The notes beneath the pieces were generated by a model. It worked only from the letters and a program-made list of their open reading frames with translations, made no database searches and was not told where the DNA came from. From DYJE01 sp964637565 (GTDB lineage: Bacteria > Desulfobacterota > Desulfobacteria > Desulfobacterales > Desulfolunaceae), in assembly GCA_964637565.1 (NCBI GenBank), contig CAZWTY010000009.1, forward strand, positions 8,087 through 72,086: a stretch of DNA of 64,000 bases. The letters run 5' to 3'. The stretch's first letter is position 1. Each line of letters opens with the position of its first letter. This document shows positions 17,693 to 26,454 of this stretch, piece by piece. Both the position numbers and the translations under genes were made by a program.

Positions 17693-18576
17693 ACCACAAA
17701 GGGGCCTGTGTCTCCGCGTTGACTGACAGAATCCAGAGTTTTCCGGCGCTGCCGTCGGTTGTCTCCCGGGTCATCGAACTGTCCTCCGATCCCGATTGTT
17801 CCATGGATGAATTTCTTCACGTGATCCGGCTGGACCTTTCCCTGACCGCGGCGATCCTGAAACTGGCCAATTCGGCGTTTTTCGGCCAGACCCGCACGGT
17901 GAGCTCCCTGCGGCAGGCCATTCCCATTCTGGGACTCAACGAAATCCGGAACATGGTTATCGCCCGGGCCATGTTCAACAGCTTCAAAACGGTGAAGATC
18001 GAACACTGGTTCGACATCCGGGGGTTCTGGGTCCACAGCTTTCTCTGCGGCCTGGCGGCCCGGGTTCTGGCACGGGAAACGGAACCGGCCGACGACGTGT
18101 TCATCAGCGGTCTGATCCACGATATCGGCAAGCTGGTGATCCTCACCGTGTTCCCCAGCCAATTCGCACGGGTCGCGGCCCGGCAGGACGAACCGGCCTT
18201 CAACATGTACCAGTGGGAAGAGAACCTGTTCGGGGCCTCCCACGGGGAAATCGGCCAGAACCTCCTGGAACGCTGGTCTTTTCCGAAAAAACTGGTGGAC
18301 GCCGTCGGCTTCCATCACCAACCGGAAAAGGCCGGAGAAAACACCCCGGCAGCGGCCCTGATCTATTTCGCCGACATGGTGGCCCACCTGGGAGACAATG
18401 CCCCTGACCTGGGGAACAACCAGGATCTGAAGGCGTTTCTTTTCTGCCAACGGAACAGCGAAAGGGCGGCCCACGCGGGGGTCCCATGGACAGACGAAGC
18501 GCTTAAAGCCTATCTGGTCGGCATGGCCCAGCTCAAAGGGGAATCCATGGATCTTTTTTCTCTGTTTTTCTCGTAA
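17689..18576 (+). CDS. HDOD-domain signalling protein
   Basis: A 295-residue protein with an HDOD domain over most of its length: FPALPSVVSRVIEL near the N-terminus, the conserved LKLANSAFFG segment, and AIPILGLNEIRN. A later LIHDIGKLVIL retains an HD-like pair. HDOD proteins are usually non-enzymatic signalling partners in c-di-GMP and chemotaxis pathways. It overlaps the upstream diguanylate cyclase by 4 bases, suggesting coupled expression and possibly a direct partnership. It is followed 24 bases later by a chemoreceptor. Confidence 0.9.
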   Translation: MNHKGACVSALTDRIQSFPALPSVVSRVIELSSDPDCSMDEFLHVIRLDLSLTAAILKLANSAFFGQTRTVSSLRQAIPILGLNEIRNMVIARAMFNSFKTVKIEHWFDIRGFWVHSFLCGLAARVLARETEPADDVFISGLIHDIGKLVILTVFPSQFARVAARQDEPAFNMYQWEENLFGASHGEIGQNLLERWSFPKKLVDAVGFHHQPEKAGENTPAAALIYFADMVAHLGDNAPDLGNNQDLKAFLFCQRNSERAAHAGVPWTDEALKAYLVGMAQLKGESMDLFSLFFS

Positions 18577-18600
18577 TCCAAGACGTTCAGAGGAGACATC

Positions 18601-20502
18601 ATGAACATTTCGACCAAGCTCATCGGGCTGGTGGCCACGGGTCTCTGTCTTGTGGGGGCCGTGGCCAGCGCCGTGTCCATCGTTTCCATCGAAAAAAGAG
18701 GACACGAACAGATCGCCTCCACCCGGGACCTTCTGATGAAAGAGAAAATGGCCATGCTCGAGCACCTGGTGGATTCCGTTTCAAGCGCGGCCGCCGACCT
18801 CGAGTCGGATGAACAGTTGTTGAACGTGGTGAAACGCGCCAGATACGGTTCGGACCGGTCGGGTTACTTCTGGATCAACGACACCGGCGAGCCGTTTCCC
18901 CGGATGATCATGCATCCCATTCTTCCCGAACTTGACGGAAAAACTCTGGACAATCCCAAGTTCGACTGCGCCATGGGCAAAAACCAGAACCTGTTCCAGG
19001 CCTTTGTGGAGGTCTGCAAAACGGGCGGGGGCAGAGGGTTCGTGCCCTACCTCTGGCCCAAACCGGGCCAGGACAAAGACACCCTCCACCCCAAAATGTC
19101 CTTTGTCAGGAAAATGGATGGCAAGCCCTGGATCATCGGTACAGGAGTCTATGTGGACGATATCGACAAGGCCGTGGCGGAAATCCGGAAAGCCATCGAC
19201 GCCAGGATCGCGTCCCAGATCATGGTCCTCGCCGGAACCCTGGTGGTGCTGATCGGCGTCTCCCTGGTGTTCTGCGTGGTGATGGTCCGAAGGATCATCC
19301 GGCCGATCCACAGCATTTCCGAAGACCTGCGGGACCTTGCCGTGGGCACCGCCGACCTGAGCCGGAGAATCAGCCTGAACACGGCCAGATGCTCGGACAT
19401 CCGGAAGTGCCACAAAAAGGAATGCGAGGCCTACGGCCGGGAAAGCCACTGCTGGATCGAGGTGGGCAGCCTTTCGGAACACCCGTCCTGCGAACGGCTA
19501 ACCAAAGGTTCCATTTCGACCTGCCGGGAATGTAAAGAGGTCTACCAGGTCTGCGTCCACGACGAAATCACGGCCCTGTCGTCGTATTTCAACGCCTTTC
19601 TGGCCAGGTTCCAGAAAATTTTCTCTGCCGTGTTCCAGGGAATCGACACGTTGAACCGGTCTGCGGGAGAGCTCAAGACTTACTCCGAAGGCATGAAAGA
19701 TCTGTCCGGCAGAACCGTGGACAAGACCGTCGAAACCGTCACGGAAATGGAAAAAGTGAACCGGGATACCCGTTCCATCGAAGAGTCCATGAAAAACTCG
19801 GCGTCGATGATCCAGAAGGTGGCCGCGTCGTCGGACGCCATGACGGCCATCGTGAAAACCATCGGCTCGAACAGCGACAGGGCCAGGGTCATCACCGGCG
19901 AGGCCGTGGAAAGGGCGGAAAACGCCTCGAACAAGATCCTCAGCCTGGGCGTCGCCGCCAGGGATATCGACACGGTGACCGAGGCGATCACGGAAATCTC
20001 CGAGCAGACCAACCTCCTGGCCCTGAACGCCACCATCGAGGCGGCACGGGCCGGTGAGGCGGGCAAGGGTTTCGCCGTGGTGGCCAACGAAATCAAGGAA
20101 CTGGCCCGGCAGACCACGGAAGCCACGGCCAGGATCAGGGAGAAAATCGAAGGGATCCAGCAGTCCACCGGCAGTTCGGTGTCGGAAATCGAACAGGTGT
20201 CCCGGGTGATTTTCCAGGTCAACGATCTGGTGGCTTCCATCAACGTCAGCCTGGAAGAGCAGCTGGTGTCAAGCATGGAGATCACGGCGGGAGTCAATGA
20301 AAGCGCCCGGGACATCGGCGACGTCCACAGCCATGTTCTGGATATCACAAGCACATCGGCCCATGTGGAACAGAACATCGGAGATATTTCGGGCCATGCC
20401 ATGGCCATGGGAAGCGACATCGAACGGGTTCATGAAAAAGCGGACGAGCTGTCGGCCCTTGCCGGCCAGCTCAAGGTGCTCGTGGGATCGTACAAGGTTT
20501 AA
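18601..20502 (+). CDS. methyl-accepting chemotaxis protein with Cache sensor and Cys-rich insert
   Basis: A 633-residue chemoreceptor. A membrane segment at about 5-27 precedes a periplasmic single-Cache-type sensor containing YFWINDTGEPFPRMIMHP. A second membrane segment (about 205-228) and a HAMP domain follow. Between HAMP and the signalling coil lies a cysteine-rich insert (about 264-318) with roughly eight Cys in CxxxxxCHKKEC, HCW, SC, STCxxC and VC patterns, suggesting a metal or redox centre. The signalling domain ends with the conserved tip EQTNLLALNATIEAARAGE. An AGAGGAG lies before the ATG. The CheY-like gene follows directly. Confidence 0.93.
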   Translation: MNISTKLIGLVATGLCLVGAVASAVSIVSIEKRGHEQIASTRDLLMKEKMAMLEHLVDSVSSAAADLESDEQLLNVVKRARYGSDRSGYFWINDTGEPFPRMIMHPILPELDGKTLDNPKFDCAMGKNQNLFQAFVEVCKTGGGRGFVPYLWPKPGQDKDTLHPKMSFVRKMDGKPWIIGTGVYVDDIDKAVAEIRKAIDARIASQIMVLAGTLVVLIGVSLVFCVVMVRRIIRPIHSISEDLRDLAVGTADLSRRISLNTARCSDIRKCHKKECEAYGRESHCWIEVGSLSEHPSCERLTKGSISTCRECKEVYQVCVHDEITALSSYFNAFLARFQKIFSAVFQGIDTLNRSAGELKTYSEGMKDLSGRTVDKTVETVTEMEKVNRDTRSIEESMKNSASMIQKVAASSDAMTAIVKTIGSNSDRARVITGEAVERAENASNKILSLGVAARDIDTVTEAITEISEQTNLLALNATIEAARAGEAGKGFAVVANEIKELARQTTEATARIREKIEGIQQSTGSSVSEIEQVSRVIFQVNDLVASINVSLEEQLVSSMEITAGVNESARDIGDVHSHVLDITSTSAHVEQNIGDISGHAMAMGSDIERVHEKADELSALAGQLKVLVGSYKV

Positions 20503-20518
20503 AAAGGGAGATTCTTCT

Positions 20519-20890
20519 GTGAACGAAAACAACAAAAAAACGGTTCTGGTCATCGACGACGATGACATCATACGAAACATGATGCAATCCATGCTGACCC
20601 GCATGGGGTTCCAGGTGATCCTTGCGGAAAACGGGTCCCGGGGAATTGAACTGGCCCAGGGCTGGGACGGGGACATCCACCTGGCCATCATGGATCTTTT
20701 CCTTCCCGATATCCGGGGAGACAAGGTCTGCCCGGTGGTTCTCGAAAAGCACCCGGCTGCCCGGGTCATCATGATGAGCGGCTACGCCCTGGAAAACACC
20801 AACGTGCTTCAGACCCAAGTGCACGGTTTCCTCCAGAAACCATGCAACTACGACGAACTGGCCCAGGCGGTGGAAAACGCCCTGGACTGA
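20519..20890 (+). CDS. single-domain CheY-like response regulator
   Basis: A 123-residue stand-alone receiver: acidic cluster in VLVIDDDD, phospho-Asp D59 in IMDLFLPD, the switch segment MMSGYA and Lys in LQKPC. There is no output domain. The start is GTG at 20519, 8 bases after AGGGAG; upstream in-frame ATGs lie inside the chemoreceptor gene. It is the last gene of the signalling array and probably works with the adjacent receptor or as a phosphate sink. Its stop is 8 bases from the stop of the convergent yedF gene. Confidence 0.88.
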   Translation: MNENNKKTVLVIDDDDIIRNMMQSMLTRMGFQVILAENGSRGIELAQGWDGDIHLAIMDLFLPDIRGDKVCPVVLEKHPAARVIMMSGYALENTNVLQTQVHGFLQKPCNYDELAQAVENALD

Positions 20891-20898
20891 AAAAAACT

Positions 20899-21492
20899 TC
20901 AGATGTTGATGACCTTGGACGCCACCTGGAGGCTGGTCATGATGTCCAGCATGTTGGTGGTCTGTCCCGCCTTTTTTCTGTCCACAAGGCCGAAGAAATC
21001 AAGGCAGGTGCCGCAGACCAGGATGCTGACCCCCTGGCTTTCCAGCTCCGCCAGCAGGGGGTAGGTTTCCGTTCCCTCCACCGTGAGCTTGACGCCCTCG
21101 TTGACGAAAACGAGACGCCAGAGGCTTTCCTTGATTTCCCCAAGGGTCTTGATGAAGCTGGCCATGAGTTTCGCCCCCAGTTCCAGGCTGCCCGTGCCGA
21201 TGGTGTTGTGGGTGATCATTATAAGGGTGGTCCGCTCGAGGTTCGCCGGATCGAAGACCGCACATTCACAGGCTTCGCCGGTGCTGTTACCCAGCACCTG
21301 GAAATCTTTTCCGCTCTCACGGATTTCGGCCTGGAAACCACGGCTTGCCAGGTAGCGGCTCACGTTTTCCGAGGCGGCCCGGTTGTCCACGGTCACACAC
21401 AGCGCCTGTGTTCCCGGGTGTTTGTCCAGGTAGCCGCGTGTTTCCATCACAGGCTGGGGGCAGTTCATTCCCCTGAAGTCGAGTTGATCCAT
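20899..21492 (-). CDS. yedF: YedF-type sulfurtransferase-like (selenium metabolism) protein
   Basis: A 197-residue protein with an N-terminal TusA-like domain (C11 in FRGMNCPQP, followed by a predicted RNA- or partner-binding fold) and a C-terminal DsrE/F-like domain with cysteines in the LVCGTCLDFFG segment. This two-domain layout matches the YedF family linked to selenium metabolism in anaerobes. It probably handles persulfide or selenide in the cytoplasm. No selenophosphate or selenocysteine genes are nearby in this window, so the selenium link is from family knowledge only. Confidence 0.85.
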   Translation of the reverse strand: MDQLDFRGMNCPQPVMETRGYLDKHPGTQALCVTVDNRAASENVSRYLASRGFQAEIRESGKDFQVLGNSTGEACECAVFDPANLERTTLIMITHNTIGTGSLELGAKLMASFIKTLGEIKESLWRLVFVNEGVKLTVEGTETYPLLAELESQGVSILVCGTCLDFFGLVDRKKAGQTTNMLDIMTSLQVASKVINI

Positions 21493-21650
21493 GGTTTTCT
21501 CCCTGGTTAAGCATTCTGATGGACGACAGGCTTTTTTCGCACAATTCCGGACCGTGGTCTAATTTCTTTTTCAAATATGAAAAACGGGCCTTATCGAAGA
21601 TTTCTATGTTTCAGCGTTTTCAAGCTCTGAATCAGCCTGGAGCCTCCACG

Positions 21651-21717
21651 AATCGGTATCGTTACGAACCCGAACCCGATACCGATTGATTCGTAGGTCG
21701 GGTTCTTCAAACCCGAC
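21651..21717. repeat. two adjacent palindromic repeats in an intergenic region
   Basis: AATCGGTATCG (21651-21661) is perfectly inverted at 21677-21687. GTCGGGTT (21697-21704) is inverted as AACCCGAC at 21710-21717. Related units occur at 42880-42938 and 27376-27401. They are dispersed repeats; in the 556-base stretch 21493-22048 without a gene, I see otherwise only the promoter at 21934. Confidence 0.55.
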
Positions 21718-21933
21718 AAATGGCCCGATCCACAGAAAAATCGGGAGCCCGTGCAGCACATGAAAACCTTTTATCTTTTGGTGATTGAGCGGCGGAAAGG
21801 CGCGTGGCGCGTGAAAAGCATGGGGTGATTTGTCGGCTTTCGTGCCTCAAGCCGACCTGCCAGGGTGCGTCGCGGGACATTTGGAACGGAGCTGAAGTGT
21901 CTGCCGGGAACTGCTGCTTGCTTAGGCAAGGCT

Positions 21934-21962
21934 TTGACATTCAAACAGTCGGGATGTATAAA
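21934..21962 (+). promoter_or_regulatory. sigma-70-type promoter of the TPR lipoprotein gene
   Basis: A consensus -35 TTGACA (21934-21939), a 17-base spacer and TATAAA (21957-21962). Transcription should start near 21969, about 80 bases before the lipoprotein start. Confidence 0.7.
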
Positions 21963-22048
21963 GAATTCTGCTTAAAATGATTCGCTTTCCGGCGTTTCCA
22001 AGGGGGAAGCGCCCGAAGCGAAAAGAAAAAATCACCAGAGGGATGGGT

Positions 22049-22993
22049 ATGAGAGGGGAAAAAATCATCGGTCTTGTCATCGCTGTCGCGCTTGCTTTGA
22101 CCATGGGCTGCGCCCGGAAAGCCGAGGTCCAGAAACCCCGGTTCAACAAAGCGGCGACCCGGGACATCATCGAGGGCAACACCTGGTACATGAGGGGCTG
22201 TTACGTCAAAGCCCTGGCCAGCTTCCACAAAGCCTACGAGAAATTCACGGCCCAGGACGACCAGGACGGGGCGGCCCTTGCCCTGAACAACCTGGGATCG
22301 GTCTACCGGGCGGAAAAAGACTGGGACAGCGCCCTTCTTTTCTTCGAAGAATCCCGCCGGATCTTTGAGCGGACCGGGGACAGCCGCGGTCTGGTCCAGG
22401 CCCTGGCCAACACCGCCGCCACCTTCACCGACATGGACCAGCTGGACAAGGCCGAAACCGCCCTTGACGAGGCCGAGGCCGCCGCCGTGAAAAACAGCGT
22501 GGCCCTTCCGACCTTGAAAAGCAACCGGGCCCTTGTCCTGATCCGGCGCGGCCATACGGCCGAAGCGGAGAAACTCCTCGCCGAAGCCGAGGCCCAGTCC
22601 TCTCCGGACAAACCCTTCGAATACGCCACCATTGTCCACGCCATGGGGCTTTGCGCTGAGAAGAAAGGCGATCCGGACTCCGCCCTCAGGCACTACGCCC
22701 GGGCCCTTGAATCGGATCGCAAAGCCGGTTACTCGAAAAGCATCGCCGACGACCTTGCCGCCATGGGCCGTGTCCTCGCCGCCATGAACCGTCACACCGA
22801 GGCCCTGGAAGCCCTGTACCGGAGTCTGGGCATCCGCACCCTTCTGGCTGACGTCAAAGGCGCCGAAGCCCTGTCGGTCCAGATCAAAACCAGCCTGGAA
22901 GCCCTGGGTGACGGCAAACCCGACCTCAGGGTCAGAGAACACTTCCTGAAACGCTGGAGCGAGGGAGAGAAAAAAGCGGGGATCTGCCAGTGA
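22049..22993 (+). CDS. TPR-repeat lipoprotein
   Basis: A 314-residue lipoprotein. A hydrophobic signal ends in the lipobox LTMGC with lipidated C21. The rest is made of tetratricopeptide repeats, for example near ALALNNLGSVYRAEKDWDSALLFFEESR and the later ALRHYARALESDRKAGY unit. TPR lipoproteins scaffold envelope complexes. AGAGGG is 6 bases before ATG 22049, so this start is preferred to upstream in-frame ones. A consensus promoter lies at 21934-21962. The partner is unknown. The 167 bases after it hold no gene. Confidence 0.85.
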   Translation: MRGEKIIGLVIAVALALTMGCARKAEVQKPRFNKAATRDIIEGNTWYMRGCYVKALASFHKAYEKFTAQDDQDGAALALNNLGSVYRAEKDWDSALLFFEESRRIFERTGDSRGLVQALANTAATFTDMDQLDKAETALDEAEAAAVKNSVALPTLKSNRALVLIRRGHTAEAEKLLAEAEAQSSPDKPFEYATIVHAMGLCAEKKGDPDSALRHYARALESDRKAGYSKSIADDLAAMGRVLAAMNRHTEALEALYRSLGIRTLLADVKGAEALSVQIKTSLEALGDGKPDLRVREHFLKRWSEGEKKAGICQ

Positions 22994-23160
22994 CCCGTTG
23001 ATCCTCAAGGTTTTCAGGAAGATCTCAGCCCGCCTGGAAACGGCACAATACGGGAAAATGTCCCATTTCCCGGCCGAAACACCCGTCACTCAACCCAGGC
23101 GAACACCTGAACATTTTGCCAGGAGAAAAACATGCCATCCTGAACAGCGGGAGAATTCTG

Positions 23161-24165
23161 ATGATCGATGCAGCAGAAGATAAAACATTGTGGGCCATCG
23201 TCACAATCGGCAAGGAACTGTTTGCCATTCGACTCCAGGATATCCAGACCATGGTGGCGCTCCCTCCCGTCACCGCCCTGCCCCGGGCCCCTGCCTGTGT
23301 CCGGGGTGTAGTGAATCTGAGGGGAAGTGTGGTGCCTGTGGTGGATTTAAGGAAAAGGCTGGGCATGGTCCCACTGCCCACGGAAATAGACGACCTGATT
23401 ACCATGCTGAACAGGCGGGAAGAAGACCACAAGAACTGGCTGACGGAACTGGAGTTATCGATCAGGGACAAACGGAATTTCGGGCTTGAGACAGATCCCC
23501 ATAAATGCGTTTTCGGTCAATGGTACGATCATTTCAAAACAGACAAACTGATTCTGGCCTCCCTGCTCAGGAAATTCGATGCCCCGCACCGGAAGATTCA
23601 CGCCATTGCCAATACGGTCCTGGCGTTACAGAAAGAGGGCAAACATCACCAGGCCCTGAAGTCGATAGACGACACCCGGAACGGAGCCCTCCTGGAAATG
23701 GTTCAGCTGTTCGCCTCCCTGCGGCTCACGTTGAAGGAATCCCTGCGCGAGATCGCCATTGTCGTACGAAAAGAGAAAAACAACTTTGCCGTGATCGTCG
23801 ACGCCGTGGAAACGGTCAGCCACCTCGAACGAGGGTCCATCGAACCCCTGGTGAACAGCGGAATCCATTCGGACGGGGACGGACTGGTCACATCGTTCGG
23901 CAAGCTTGAAAAATCAGGCAAACTGGTGATGATCCTCGACCTGTCGAACGTCTTTTGTCAGGACGGCGGTGTGACGCCTGCCTGGATGAATCCATGGGCA
24001 TGGGGGTACTCCCCTGAAATCGAAAACCCCGGACCTTTGAACGGCACGGATGCGGTCACCTGTGCCGGACGATTTCCCCCCGTTTCATGTAGATCACCTC
24101 TTCGGCGATGTTGGTGGCGTGGTCGGCGATTCGCTCCAGATGCCGGGAAATCAACAGCATGTTGA
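23161..24165 (+). CDS. CheW-like protein with inserted CZB zinc-binding domain
   Basis: A 334-residue protein. The N-terminal half of a CheW domain (ending in GVVNLRGSVVPVVDLRKRLG) is followed by a CZB chemoreceptor zinc-binding domain at about residues 80-155, with ligands visible in DHKNW, HKCVFGQW and APHRKIH. The second CheW half resumes with LREIAIVVRKEKNNFAVIVD and ends around LVMILDLSNVF. CheW couples receptors to CheA; CZB domains bind zinc and can sense oxidants. The last 37 or so residues are unlike the family and run 110 bases into the 3' end of phoU on the other strand. A CGGGAG lies 7 bases before ATG 23161. Confidence 0.87.
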   Translation: MIDAAEDKTLWAIVTIGKELFAIRLQDIQTMVALPPVTALPRAPACVRGVVNLRGSVVPVVDLRKRLGMVPLPTEIDDLITMLNRREEDHKNWLTELELSIRDKRNFGLETDPHKCVFGQWYDHFKTDKLILASLLRKFDAPHRKIHAIANTVLALQKEGKHHQALKSIDDTRNGALLEMVQLFASLRLTLKESLREIAIVVRKEKNNFAVIVDAVETVSHLERGSIEPLVNSGIHSDGDGLVTSFGKLEKSGKLVMILDLSNVFCQDGGVTPAWMNPWAWGYSPEIENPGPLNGTDAVTCAGRFPPVSCRSPLRRCWWRGRRFAPDAGKSTAC

Positions 24166-24706
24166 TGAGCTTTCCCGTCTTGTCGGGCATGACCATGGTG
24201 TCGGCCTTGATCCTGTCGTAAAAGCTGTTTTTCATCTCGTCCACCCGGCCGTCCATGGCACGGACGTCCTCGGCCAGGGACGTGTCCTGGTTCACGAAGG
24301 CGTCGAGACTCATCTTCAGCATGTTGCCCGCCATTTCGGCCATGACCCTGTACCCGTGGACGTAGCTCTCGTAGTTGAAACCCTGGATGCGGACCACCCG
24401 CTGGGCGATGTTCACCGCTTCATCGGCGATCCGTTCCAGATCGTTGTTGATCTTGATCACCACGATCAGGAAACGCAAGTCCCCGGCCACGGGCTGATGC
24501 AGGGCCAGGACTTTCAGGCAGTCTTCCTCGATCTCCACCTCCATGCTGTCCACTTCGTGATCGCTGCCGATAACCTTAACGCAGAGATCTGTTTCGCCAT
24601 ACTCGAAGGCCCTGACGGCGTTGAGAAACCGGTCTTCCACCATGGCTCCCAGGGCCAGGAGTTTTTTCCGGATTGTTTCCAGCTCTTTTCTTAACAGTAT
24701 ATTCAT
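24056..24706 (-). CDS. phoU: phosphate transport regulator PhoU
   Basis: A 216-residue all-helical protein with the two PhoU repeats; the typical E-x-x-D segments IEEDCLKVLALHQPVAGDLRF and INNDLERIADEAVNIAQRV are visible, the second repeated near the C-terminus as LISRHLERIADHATNIAEEV. PhoU links the Pst transporter to PhoR/PhoB and limits phosphate uptake. It is the last gene of pstSCAB-phoU. Its 3' end overlaps the CheW-CZB frame by 110 bases on the opposite strand. No phoB or phoR gene is in the window. Confidence 0.96.
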   Translation of the reverse strand: MNILLRKELETIRKKLLALGAMVEDRFLNAVRAFEYGETDLCVKVIGSDHEVDSMEVEIEEDCLKVLALHQPVAGDLRFLIVVIKINNDLERIADEAVNIAQRVVRIQGFNYESYVHGYRVMAEMAGNMLKMSLDAFVNQDTSLAEDVRAMDGRVDEMKNSFYDRIKADTMVMPDKTGKLINMLLISRHLERIADHATNIAEEVIYMKRGEIVRHR

Positions 24707-24751
24707 GATTTTTTCCCTGTGTTTCCTTATCGTTTCATCTGTAACCCGGAA

Positions 24752-25555
24752 TCATCCGAAACGCCCGGTGATGTAGTCTTCGGTCTGCTTGTCGCTGGGG
24801 CGGGTGAACATGATGCCCGTGTCGTTCACCTCGATCAGCTTGCCCATGCAGAAAAACGCCGTGGTGTCCGAGACGCGGGCCGCCTGCTGCATGTTGTGGG
24901 TGACGATGACAATGGTGAACTTCTGCTTGAGCTCGTGGATCAGATCCTCGATTTTCAGGGTGGCGATGGGATCCAGGGCCGACGCCGGCTCGTCCATCAA
25001 AAGGACCTCGGGCTCAATGGCAAGGGCCCGGGCGATGCACAGCCTCTGCTGTTGTCCGCCGGAAAGACTGGTGGCCGGTTTGTCCAGCCGGTCTTTCACC
25101 TCGTCCCACAAGGCCGCGAGTTTCAGGCTTTTCTCCACCTCACCGGCGATGCGGGCCTTGTCTTTCACCCCGGTGATCCTGAGACCGTAGGCCACGTTTT
25201 CGAAAATACTCTTGGGAAAAGGGTTGGGCTTCTGGAACACCATGCCGATCCGACGTCTCAAAGACACCACGTCCAGCTGGGGGGCGAGGATGTTCGCACC
25301 GTCGAGAAGCACCTCCCCTTGGGCCCGGGAGTTGACGATCAGGTCGTTCATCCGGTTCAGGCAACGCAGGAACGTGCTTTTTCCGCAGCCCGACGGGCCG
25401 ATGAGGGCTGTGACTTTCTGCGGAAGGATGTCAAGGGAAATATCGAACAGGGCCTGGACGTCTCCATAGAAGAACTGAAGGTTTCTGACGGAAAATTTGG
25501 GGCAGGCCCCTTCACTTTCCCCGGGTTCCTGAACAGGCCGCGTGATACGGTTCAT
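24752..25555 (-). CDS. pstB: phosphate ABC transporter ATP-binding protein PstB
   Basis: A 267-residue ABC ATPase with Walker A GPSGCGKST, signature LSGGQQQRLCIARALA, Walker B VLLMDEPASALDP and the switch histidine in VTHNMQQ. The PstB-type RRRIGMVFQKPNPFP segment identifies the family. GGAG is 9 bases before ATG 25555; ATG 25588, which overlaps the pstA stop, is an alternative adding 11 residues. The open frame continues far upstream inside pstA and that part is not real. It powers phosphate import through PstA and PstC. Confidence 0.96.
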   Translation of the reverse strand: MNRITRPVQEPGESEGACPKFSVRNLQFFYGDVQALFDISLDILPQKVTALIGPSGCGKSTFLRCLNRMNDLIVNSRAQGEVLLDGANILAPQLDVVSLRRRIGMVFQKPNPFPKSIFENVAYGLRITGVKDKARIAGEVEKSLKLAALWDEVKDRLDKPATSLSGGQQQRLCIARALAIEPEVLLMDEPASALDPIATLKIEDLIHELKQKFTIVIVTHNMQQAARVSDTTAFFCMGKLIEVNDTGIMFTRPSDKQTEDYITGRFG

Positions 25556-25584
25556 GGTGTCATTCTCCAAAATACGGGTATGTT

Positions 25585-26454
25585 TCATTGGTTCAGTTTC
25601 TTTCTCAGTTTCTGCCTCAGTACGATGGCGAAAAGGTTCATGCCCAGGACCAGCACGATGAGCACCAGGGCCGTGCCGTACTGCATGGGCCGTGTCTGTT
25701 CGATGTTGAGACCTGCCGTGGCCAGGACATAGATATGGTAGGGCAGGGCCATGACTTCGGAGAGAATGGATTTGGGGAGTTCCGGAGTGAAAAACACGGC
25801 CCCGGTGAACATGATGGGGGCCGTCTCTCCGGCGGCCCGGCTCAGGGCGAGAATCGTTCCGGTGAGAATTCCCGGCAGGGCTGCCGGAAGAACCACCCGG
25901 TGTATCGTCTGCCATTGGGTGGCGCCGATGCCAAGAGACGCTTCTCGGTAAGTCTGGGGAACGGCCTTCAGGGCTTCTTCGGAAGCACCGATGATCACGG
26001 GAAGGCTCATCACGCCCAGGGTCAGGGACCCGGCCAGCATGCTGACCCCCATGCGGAGCATGATGCAGAAGAAGGCCAGCCCGAAAAGCCCGAAAACAAT
26101 CGAGGGAACCCCTGCCAGGTTGCTGATGGCGAACCGGAGGAAATTCACCAGGCGTCCGGGCCTGGCGTATTCGTTCAGGTAGACGGCCGTGGCCACCCCC
26201 ACGGGAAGGGCGAAAAGAACAGCTCCCACAGCCAGGCAGAACGTCCCGATGATGCAGGGCAGAATCCCTCCCCGGGTCATGGAGTCCAGGGGGGACTGGG
26301 TGAGAAATTCCAGGTTGATGGCCCGAAGGCCATGGATCGCGATGAACAACACCACCACCAGGACCACAAGGCCGTTCAGCAGGGCCGCTGACCTGAACAG
26401 GCCGAACATGATCTTTTCCGTGAGGCGGCGTCGCCGTATGGATCTGAGTGTCAT
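25585..26454 (-). CDS. pstA: phosphate ABC transporter permease PstA
   Basis: A 289-residue inner-membrane permease with about six membrane segments. The cytoplasmic EAA loop is visible as SEEALKAVPQTYREASLGIGATQWQ, and ALSRAAGETAP is typical of PstA. It forms the channel with PstC. The start overlaps the pstC stop by 4 bases and the stop overlaps a possible start of pstB. Confidence 0.95.
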   Translation of the reverse strand: MTLRSIRRRRLTEKIMFGLFRSAALLNGLVVLVVVLFIAIHGLRAINLEFLTQSPLDSMTRGGILPCIIGTFCLAVGAVLFALPVGVATAVYLNEYARPGRLVNFLRFAISNLAGVPSIVFGLFGLAFFCIMLRMGVSMLAGSLTLGVMSLPVIIGASEEALKAVPQTYREASLGIGATQWQTIHRVVLPAALPGILTGTILALSRAAGETAPIMFTGAVFFTPELPKSILSEVMALPYHIYVLATAGLNIEQTRPMQYGTALVLIVLVLGMNLFAIVLRQKLRKKLNQ

